Assembly: GCA_015501055.1 (NCBI GenBank)
Contig: JADNYV010000329.1
Coordinates: 1-37,877 of the forward strand
Source: Mucidula mucida
Lineage: Eukaryota > Basidiomycota > Agaricomycetes > Agaricales > Physalacriaceae
Length of the DNA: 37,877 bases
Direction: 5' to 3'
A program made the position numbers and the translations under genes. Shown here piece after piece: positions 31,100 through 37,877 of this stretch; position 1 is the stretch's first letter, and the number at the start of each line of letters is the position of its first letter. Under the pieces are notes generated by a model. The model was not told the DNA's origin and ran no database searches. It saw only the letters and a program-made list of their open reading frames with translations.

Positions 31100-31730
31100 G
31101 TGCAGAAGTCCACTGCTAAGCAGGCTATGCGCAACTTTTTTGTAATGGTCAAAAACCAGTTTGGTGCTACAATTAAAAAGTGGCATATTAATAATGGGGG
31201 AGAGTTTAAAGGCATGAGAATGGAGGAATTCCTTGCGAAGAATAGGATTCTGGTGAAGAAAGGCGCACCCTATGCTTATCAGCAGAACAGTTGCACCGAG
31301 CGCTTTAACCAAACAATTATGGACAAAGCTGAAGCCATGCACTTCATGGCATGTCTACCTAACTTGTGCTGGGAATTTGTGATTGCAACACGGATTTACA
31401 ATTAAACACCTATCAGGTATTTGAAGTGAAAAACTCCGTACAAAGCACTCCACAAGGAGAAACCAGATATTTCATATTTCCGGGTCTTTGGTTGCGCTGC
31501 TTATGTCTTTATCCCCGACAAGAAACACCAGAATAAGTTATTGCCCAAATCAGAGCTGATGATGTACCTGGGCATTCCCAATGGTGTGAAGGAATATTTG
31601 TTTATACGCTCTAACACTGCTTTTTTTGTTGCCACTCAGGCAATGTTTGATGAAGAGGTGTTTCCCCGCTGCCCTGACAGCAATTTGAATTGTTGTCAAT
31701 ATGTTTCTGTTAGTAATAAACCATAATGTA
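31100..31730 (+). pseudogene. copia integrase core and C-terminal part
   Basis: Reads KSTAKQAMRNFFVMVKNQFG, KKWHINNGGEF (the DNGGEF motif with Asp replaced by Asn, 31190-31192), APYAYQQNSCTERFNQTIMD (catalytic Glu kept), then after a TAA near 31403 the segment PDISYFRVFGCAAYVFIP and MMYLGIPNGVKEYLFI. This is normal copia integrase order. Two of the three DDE residues are lost. Confidence 0.85.
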
Positions 31731-32330
31731 ACAATAATCTGGTGGATCCACAAGATCTGCAGGGACCAGGAGATTTGCCAGGTAATGATGACAATGCTTT
31801 GCCTCCACCGGCACCTCTGGCTCCACCTCACCCCCAAAAGAATAATAATGGTGACAATAACAATTGTGCTCCATTAAATCAACCGCGAGCACATTGGAAT
31901 GTGACTCCAAGCAGAATTTTGTGTCCGCACAGGGACATTACCCCACAGCAATGCCACCAGGAGCCTGTTCCGGTGCCTGACGCACCACAAAGACCCACAC
32001 ACAAACACAAGATCCCTCTCCGCCCAGGAAATATCTATGGGGAATGTTGCAACCCAACGGACATTGTACAGAACATTAAGAACAGCAGAGGTTGGAAGCG
32101 GATGCTAGGATAAGATCTGGGTAGCTCTCAATCAGATTCAGCTCCCAGTGATGAGCAAAGGGTTCCCAACTCTAGCTCTCAGCCCGACTCTGGCACAGAT
32201 GTTCAAGATGATCTAGATGACCAGGCACACATAGAGAAGCTATGTTAGGAAGGAGGAGTAGGACTTATCACAGAGCTGCTTTCTAAGGTGGTTCCTGATG
32301 AGGACGTCCCAGATACGTCCAATATTTGCA
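31731..32330 (+). pseudogene. copia integrase-RT linker
   Basis: Low-complexity Pro/Asn-rich then basic sequence (NDDNALPPPAPLAPPHPQKN, RPTHKHKIPLRPGNIYGEC) with a TAA at about 32111. This is the disordered region that joins integrase and RT in copia polyproteins. Confidence 0.7.
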
Positions 32331-33362
32331 ATTGAACTTTACACAATATTTACAAGCTGCCAAAGGCGCTACAGAAGAAGTGGTTTAACACTTGCCGCAA
32401 GAAGCTTAAGGTGCTCCATCAGCGCAAGGTTTACTCCCTTGTGGACCATTCAAAAGGATGGAAGGTCATCAAATGCCGCTGAGTCTTTGATCAGAAATCT
32501 GATGGCTGCAAACGAGTCCGGCTTGTTGCCAAAGGGTTCAGTCAGGTTGAGGGCATTGACTATGATAAAATCTTCTTGTCTGTAATTAGGTACAAAATGT
32601 TTCAACTAGTCATTGCGCTTGCTGTGCTTGAAGGCTGGCATATGTCAGGTCTTGACGTTAGGAAAGCCTTTCTATATGGTGATCTAGACAAAAAAATCTA
32701 CATGAAACAACCCAAAGGCTTTGTAGCCAAAGGAAAGCAGGGCAAAGTCATGCTCCTGCACAAGGCAATCTACGGACTCAAGCAAGCTGCTCTCTTCTGG
32801 TGAAAAGCGCTGACAAAGTCCACAAAAGCCATGGGCTGGGTCTAACTCACATCAGATGCCGGTGTCTTCTTCTACAAGGACTCAAATGGTTGTTTCTGTG
32901 TAATCATTGTCTACGTAGATAATGCAATGTTCTTCTTAAAGGACAAGAAGCTCATTGCCTTTCTCAAGGCTGAGTTCAACAAGCAATGGGAATGCCGTAA
33001 TCAGAAAATCACTAAGGAGTTTCTGTGCATGTGCATCACTTGTAATGGATCTCAGATCAAGCTCAATCAGATTCTGTATCTTAATAAGGTGCTGCAGCGC
33101 TTCGAAATGCAGAACTGCAAGTTTGCTTCAACCCCTCTCCTAGCTGGCTATGTTTCAATGCCAAATGAGGATAAAGTTGACCCCAAACTCTGTCAGAAGT
33201 TCCAGTTGGTCATTGGATCACTTCTCTTTATCATATTGGGCACTTGCTCCAACATTGCGTTTGTAGTGACCAAATTGTTACAGTTCACTGTCAATCCTTC
33301 CCAGGATCACCTCCATAAAGCACTGTATATCTGCCGCTACTTGGCTGGTACCAGGGATTATG
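32331..33362 (+). pseudogene. copia reverse transcriptase (RVT_2), inactive
   Basis: Reads KVYSLVDHSKGWKVIKCR, RLVAKGFSQVEGIDYDKIF, GLDVRKAFLYGDLDKKIYMK, LLHKAIYGLKQAALFW, then the active-site box IVYVDNAMFF in which the second Asp of YVDD is Asn (32921-32923), and later ASTPLLAGY and LAGTRDYVC. Stops at about 32480, 32803 and 32845. The frame ends at the gypsy LTR, so most of RNase H is missing. Confidence 0.87.
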
Positions 33363-33895
33363 TGTGTTAGCGACTGACTATCGCCACAAGACTAAACCAG
33401 GTACCACAGAGAGACTCAAGGGAAAGAAGTATTTGTGTTTGTAGAACTAGGCTAGGCCAGGTGTATAAACAAGATCGGAACTAAAGTACAATGATACTAC
33501 ACTACTGCTTATATACTAGTAAGTCTGTGTTTGGGGACTCCTTGTCCATATGTGTTTCCGCTAGGGATGCTCCACGCCCTTGACCCAGTGTTGTATGCTA
33601 CTAGTCCGTGAAACCATTAAATACGAGTAGTAACTGCATGTAAGTAATAATACTGAAACAACCATGTGTGCTACGAGTGTCGGTGGTGTGTATACAATAG
33701 GGAGTCCATGAGGTATTGGCATGTATGATGTCATCCATGTGTTGGGTGTGTGTCCAACATGAGTACGGCTTTGGTAATAAAAAGGAGTATGATCAGTGAT
33801 GAAACAGATGATGAAACAGTCCGTTGGTTGATAAGACAAGCCCCCCGATGAGATATGATAAGATTGAAAATGTGAAAATATGGCGATTCATAACA
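33363..33895 (-). repeat. gypsy 3' LTR (533 bp), minus orientation
   Basis: Read on the minus strand: TGTTATGAATCGCCATATTT ... CAGTCGCTAACA. Inverted relative to, and homologous with, 23333-23846. It follows the polypurine tract at 33896-33906 and lies 3' of the pol stop codon, so it is the 3' LTR of the minus-strand gypsy. The lower end abuts broken copia RT sequence. Confidence 0.9.
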
Positions 33896-33906
33896 TCACC
33901 CCCTCC
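33896..33906 (-). promoter_or_regulatory. polypurine tract of gypsy
   Basis: GGAGGGGGTGA directly precedes the LTR start (TGTTATG), the expected site for plus-strand DNA priming. Confidence 0.8.
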
Positions 33907-35985
33907 TTAAGGCGCAAGTTCCATTCTGCGCCAGAGTCGCTCCATGAGGGCCGCAGAGGGTAGTGTGACGTCAAGGGGTTTGGTGTCAGGCAGTGGCATG
34001 GGTTGGAATAAATGTGATGGGAATTGCGACATGGGAACTTCAATGCGAGCAAGCGCGGGTGGCTTCGGCTTGTTCGGATATTGTTGGTGGAATTCGCTGA
34101 TGGCTTCGTCGGCATTTTTGAGATTGCATGCCGGTTTCCATGTCTGCTTGTGTGTGCCATAACCCTTCCAGTGAACCTTGTATTGAAAACCCCCGCGGTA
34201 CTTCCGGGAATTCACCACTTTCTCAACCTCCCATTCCGGTTCGGCTCCTTCCAGCACAGGTGGTGGACGCGTGTCTTGGGGTTGCGTCGGAAATTGCGGC
34301 TCGTGGCAAGGCGTCAACAGGGCCTCATTGAACACGGGATGGATGCTTTTCCACGTGTGAGGAATCTGGAGCTTGTAAGAGCTCGTCCCGACTTTCTTGA
34401 TCACTTTGAACGGCCCAAATCGTTTGTCATTGAGCTTCTTCATTGGTCGGTCCGAGCTGAGATTTGTCCCTTCCAGCCATACTTTGTCGCCTTCCTTGTA
34501 CTCTACTGCCTCTGTTTGCTTCCTGTCATAAAACCGTTTCATGTCCTCTTTTGCCATCTTCAATGCTGACCCCACTTCATCCCATGTCTTCCTCATGCCG
34601 TCGGCAAACTTCTGCGCAGTCTCATTTCTTGATGCCGTTTTCGGAGCGGTGCCTTTGTAGGGATGTCTGCCCATGTCTGCGAAGAACGGAGTGACTTTGG
34701 TCGCCGAGTGAACTCGATTGTTGTAAACGGATTCAGCAGAGGGTAGCCATTTGTGCCAGTTGTTCTGATGGTAGTTGACAAATAACCGTAAGAAATGTTC
34801 TATCTCTTGGTTCAGCCGTTCCGTCTGCCCATTTGCCTGTGGATGATACGCCGTTGTAAAGTTTCCTTGTATGCCCAACAACCGGTACAACTCCTTCATG
34901 AAACGCGAGTGGTATTGTGGACCGCGATCATGTATCATCTGTCGTGGCATCCCATGTATGGGGAAAATGCGATCACGGTAAATGCGGGCCATGCCTTCCG
35001 ACGTCAGAGTGGTATGTGTTGGTATAATGCGTAATCGCTTTGTGAAGTGGTCCACAAACGTGCTGATCGCATTGTATCCTCCTGATTCCGGCAGTTCTCC
35101 AATCATGTCCGTCCCTACTACCTCCCATGGCTCGCTTGGCACGTCAATAGGGTGAAGAGGTGCAGCCGGCTTCGTGCGATGTGACTTTGTAACCTGGCAT
35201 TTTTGACACCCTTCCACGTATTCTCGGACGTCTCGGCTAATTCCAGGCCACCAATAGGTGCGTGTGATCAGCTTGAGGGTCTTGTACCATCCCGGATGCC
35301 CTGCAAGCTGTGCATCATGATGCATTCCAATAACTTTTCCCCGCAATTCCTTGTCCTTTGGTATATAAATACGATCTTTCCACATAATAAGTCTATTTTC
35401 CTTCTCTTCCCATCCTTTTTCTTTGTTTTCTAATGCTTTTTGTACGTATCTGTCTTTGTTTCCTTTTCTTTGTTTGATTTTGTTAAGTAATTCGTCCTCC
35501 GGTGTAGCTACTGTATGTAAAGAAAATTGAATTTGTGATATAAAAAACTCCGGTTTTAGCAAAACAACATTTTCGTTATCTTTTTCCCCCTTCTCAAGGC
35601 CTGTCATCCTTGACAAGGCATCAGCTTTTCCCATTGTCCTGCCTGGCTTATGAATCATATGTATGTCATATTCCGCCAACTCCGTAACCCATCGTGCCTG
35701 CCTCCAGTTCAACTTCTGCGGCTTCCTGAAGTACTGAAGGTTTTGATGATCGGTCAAAACCTCCACTGTCTCCTTAGCGCCTAGGAGATATTGTCTCCAG
35801 TCGTCAATTGAGTCCATAATAGCCATCATCTCTTTGTCATAGATCTCATAATTGTGCTCCACTTCGTTCAGCGCGCGAGACCGAAAGGCTACTGGTCTCC
35901 ATTTTCCGTCAACAAACTGGGAAAGAACACCCCATTCGCATAGTTCGAGGAGTCCGCCTCGACTCAAAACTTGCCATCCTCGCAT
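33907..35985 (-). CDS. gypsy pol C-terminal part: RNase H, integrase, chromodomain (692 aa)
   Basis: The open frame starts within RNase H (FVDGKWRPVAFRSRALNEVE, LTDHQNLQYF, WVTELAEYDI). It continues through the integrase zinc finger (HHDAQLAGHPGWYKTL, CQKCQ) and the DDE core with all three acids visible (VGTDMIGEL, IHDRGPQYHS, NGQTERLNQE). Then comes the GPF/Y-type module (FGPFKVIKKVGTSSYKLQIP), and a C-terminal chromodomain at about residues 585-640 (EWEVEKVVNSRKYRGGFQYK, VHWKGYG, TWKPACNL), which defines a chromovirus that targets histone marks. The frame is intact, but RT upstream is broken and the Met at 35985 is not a natural start. It is a piece of a Gag-Pol polyprotein. Confidence 0.88.
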   Translation of the reverse strand: MRGWQVLSRGGLLELCEWGVLSQFVDGKWRPVAFRSRALNEVEHNYEIYDKEMMAIMDSIDDWRQYLLGAKETVEVLTDHQNLQYFRKPQKLNWRQARWVTELAEYDIHMIHKPGRTMGKADALSRMTGLEKGEKDNENVVLLKPEFFISQIQFSLHTVATPEDELLNKIKQRKGNKDRYVQKALENKEKGWEEKENRLIMWKDRIYIPKDKELRGKVIGMHHDAQLAGHPGWYKTLKLITRTYWWPGISRDVREYVEGCQKCQVTKSHRTKPAAPLHPIDVPSEPWEVVGTDMIGELPESGGYNAISTFVDHFTKRLRIIPTHTTLTSEGMARIYRDRIFPIHGMPRQMIHDRGPQYHSRFMKELYRLLGIQGNFTTAYHPQANGQTERLNQEIEHFLRLFVNYHQNNWHKWLPSAESVYNNRVHSATKVTPFFADMGRHPYKGTAPKTASRNETAQKFADGMRKTWDEVGSALKMAKEDMKRFYDRKQTEAVEYKEGDKVWLEGTNLSSDRPMKKLNDKRFGPFKVIKKVGTSSYKLQIPHTWKSIHPVFNEALLTPCHEPQFPTQPQDTRPPPVLEGAEPEWEVEKVVNSRKYRGGFQYKVHWKGYGTHKQTWKPACNLKNADEAISEFHQQYPNKPKPPALARIEVPMSQFPSHLFQPMPLPDTKPLDVTLPSAALMERLWRRMELAP

Positions 35986-36868
35986 GGTACGATCAGAACG
36001 GGTCCTTCCGTCATCCTCCGTTTCAACTCCTCAAACGCCTTATGCTATTCCTCTCCCCAAACCCATTCACCCTTCCCGGTTAGCAATGTCAATGGTTTTG
36101 CTACTCCCGCAAATTCCTGAATGAAACGTCGGTAGACATTGCAGAAGCCCAGGAACGACTGTACTTCCTTCTTCTTGTCGGCTCCCTCCATTCCTTCACA
36201 ACGGCCACTTTTGCCGGATCCATCTTCACTTCTCCTCCTCCAACAATAACTCCTAAGTAGTCTACAGTATGTGCCTCAAAACTACATTTCTCGGGTTTTA
36301 AATACAACTTATTTACTCGTAATATTTCTAATACTCGTGTACGATATGCCTATGTCCTTCTAACGTGTTCGTAAAGATAAGTATGTCATCCAAGTAAACT
36401 ATAACATGTCCTTCATCAATTGGCTCCTTCAGAATGTGATTCATGAACGATTGGAATGTCGCCGGCGAGTTTGTAAGTCCGAAGAACATGACTGAGGGTT
36501 CAAACAGGCCTTGGTTTGTTCTAAACACCGCTTTCCACTCATCACCTTCTTTGATCCAGATGTTATTGTAACCCCATTGGACATCCATCTTTGTAAAACA
36601 CTTCACTCCCTTCAGCTTGTTGATAAGTTCTTGGATCAACGGCAAGGGATATCGGTTTTTAATCGTCATGTCATTCAATTTCCGATAATCCTGCACGGGC
36701 CAAAGACTTCCGTCCTTCTTTTAACAAAGAAGAATAATGACGCCATGGGTGAATTGATGGCCATATGCGTCCCGTACGTATGTTTTCCTCCAAGAACTCG
36801 TCTAATGCCTTCTGCTCGGATGGACTAAGGGGATAGACCTTGCAGTCAACCGGTTTGGAACCAGGCAT
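35986..36868 (-). pseudogene. gypsy reverse transcriptase, frameshifted
   Basis: Reads [20 protein letters not shown], then in a new frame [52 protein letters not shown], and the active site HVIVYLDDILIF (both Asp intact). A further piece reads [20 protein letters not shown]. At least three frame changes (near 36720, 36320 and 36130-35985) split it. Confidence 0.87.
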
Positions 36869-37472
36869 GAGTTCTATTGCGTGATCCCAGGGTCTTCGCT
36901 CCGGTACTTGTCAAAGTCCGCTTGCTAAATACATTGGAAATTCCTCGATGTAAGGTGCAGCGCGGATGAAGGCTGTTGTGATCTCAGCTTTTCACCGCTT
37001 TTGCGATAGTTGTCCCAGTCCATCCAAAACAACGCTCTCCCTCTCCAACTTTCTTCTACATCTTTTCCTTCGTCTTCTGGCGAGTCGTACTCGGGTAGAT
37101 AACCGCAGCGGTCTGGGCATTGATCAAAAGTCAATGTGGATTCCGTCCAGTTGATCGTGGGGTTGTGATATCGTAACCAATCTAGCCCCAAAAAGATACT
37201 TGTTTTGCCAAGATTGGTGACGGCCAACTCAATCTTTTCGGCGTGATCACTGATCTTCATCCGGACCTCCACAAACCTTTGATTGCCCCTCCCTCGTTTA
37301 GAGTTCCATCTGCATTGTAGACAGGGAGCTTGACCGTAACTCCTTGATCGGGAGTCCGTTCTTTCGACGAATTCTTTATTGACCAAGAACCCGTTGCTCC
37401 ACTGTCAAGAAGGGCACTTGTTTCCCATTCAGAGCCTGTGTGTACGCTCTCTATGGTTACTCGGAGTTTCAT
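36869..37472 (-). pseudogene. gypsy aspartic protease and linker, frameshifted
   Basis: Active site SALLDSGATGS and the segments VKLPVYNADGTLNEGG, IFLGLDWLRYHNP and YDSPEDEGKDVEE, spread over two frames, with breaks near 37370 and 37280. This corresponds to 25655-25984 and 26889 onward of the plus copy. The catalytic Asp is present. Confidence 0.85.
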
Positions 37473-37877
37473 GTCCTGCCCCTTTGTTCCCCGGATGTAC
37501 TTCCTGACTTTTTTAACTCCATCACAACTTCCACCGCAGCTTCCTTTGTCAACGCTCTGATCGCCATCACCTTCTCTCTGTTGCTTCTCTCTCTCTCCGC
37601 TCCGGCATCCATGCTCTCAAAATTCCCACTGCTCTTGACACGTCATCCTCTCTTAGCCGTTGTGCATCCACTCGGCGTATTTGGCTCAAATCTTTCTTTC
37701 GCAGGTTTTGTGGTGAAGTCGTCAATGATATTTTAGGCGTATCAGTACCAGTACTATAAATAGATTCTGCATCTGATGATTCTTCCCTTGATGGTTGCTC
37801 CGGCAGGACTGCGTCTACTGCGGGAGCTTCGCAAAACCCAACTCTTTGGCCAACTTCTTCTTCTCCTCGTCATTTCA
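37473..37877 (-). pseudogene. gypsy gag C-terminal end, cut by window edge
   Basis: The minus strand at the edge matches the plus-copy region after its zinc knuckle (DEEKKKLAEELGFAKLPQ-like, followed by the TAG also present in the plus copy, and then EESSDAESIYS). A short insertion after GTDTP differs between copies. The rest of gag and the 5' LTR lie outside. Confidence 0.75.

Larger units (their letters stand above)
27524..33362 (+). mobile_element. Ty1/copia retrotransposon, degraded, 3' end cut off
   Basis: Order: LTR, gag, protease, integrase, RT. That integrase precedes RT is diagnostic for copia. It sits inside the plus-strand gypsy (junction 27523/27524). It contains a TIR element at 30220-31099 and is cut near the start of RNase H by the minus-strand gypsy LTR at 33363. 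The remainder presumably lies beyond the window on the far side of that gypsy. Confidence 0.88.
33363..37877 (-). mobile_element. Ty3/gypsy chromovirus, minus strand, 5' part beyond window
   Basis: From the right edge toward the left: end of gag, protease, RT, RNase H, integrase, chromodomain, polypurine tract, 3' LTR. It is the same family as the plus-strand copy. It inserted into the copia element. The right half carries several frameshifts, but the last 692 codons of pol are open. Confidence 0.9.

Noticed and set aside
1..37877. tRNA, rRNA, riboswitch or bacterial-type operon
   Set aside because: No cloverleaf, rRNA segment or such signals were seen by eye; a covariance-model scan would be needed to exclude small RNA genes.

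Overview
This looks like nuclear DNA of a filamentous basidiomycete, most likely an Agaricomycete. Protein-coding genes are cut by many 45-75 bp GT-AG introns with CTAAC/CTGAC-like branch points. The proteins include fungal types (an Osh6-like lipid transfer protein, a UstYa-like domain, the flavin-monooxygenase family ending in a WPFK motif). The right half is packed with Ty3/gypsy chromoviruses and Ty1/copia elements. No rRNA, tRNA, CRISPR or bacterial-type operon was found.

Layout. 1-3.7 kb: a short secreted-peptide ORF, a broken flavin-dependent monooxygenase and a broken UstYa-like (DUF3328) fragment, all on the minus strand; together they resemble a decayed secondary-metabolite or RiPP-type locus. 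4.7-6.4 kb: an intact 10-exon Osh6/Osh7-like oxysterol-binding-related gene whose exons can be placed to the base (407 aa). 6.8-11.2 kb: two copies of a fungal protein-kinase-like gene. Copy 1 is on the minus strand and has a 901-bp TIR element, apparently flanked by a 7-bp target duplication, just upstream of its start codon. In copy 2 the half after the first intron is inverted relative to the front half, with the breakpoint at the old 5' splice site. 11.2-14.1 kb: relics, including a Helitron-associated DUF6570 reading frame, a spaced array of a 13-bp GC-rich motif, and a hairpin. 14.1-19.9 kb: a large intact 7-exon gene for an 1822-aa disordered/coiled-coil protein. 19.9-23.3 kb: AT-rich sequence with no recognisable gene.

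23.3 kb to the end: a nest of transposons. A gypsy element on the plus strand (5' LTR, gag, protease, then a deletion joining the start of RT to the end of integrase) contains a hAT derivative with an exact 8-bp target duplication. It is interrupted on the right by a copia element. That copia contains an 880-bp TIR element at a TA site and is itself cut by a second copy of the same gypsy family on the minus strand, which runs off the window. The copia has lost four active-site acidic residues through G-to-A changes.

The two convincing intact host genes are the lipid-transfer protein and the coiled-coil protein. Kinase-like copy 1 can be modelled as spliceable, though one intron is doubtful. 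The rest is decayed host sequence or mobile DNA. I did not find a complete new system. The most unusual items are the kinase inversion, the 901-bp TIR element and the 13-bp array.
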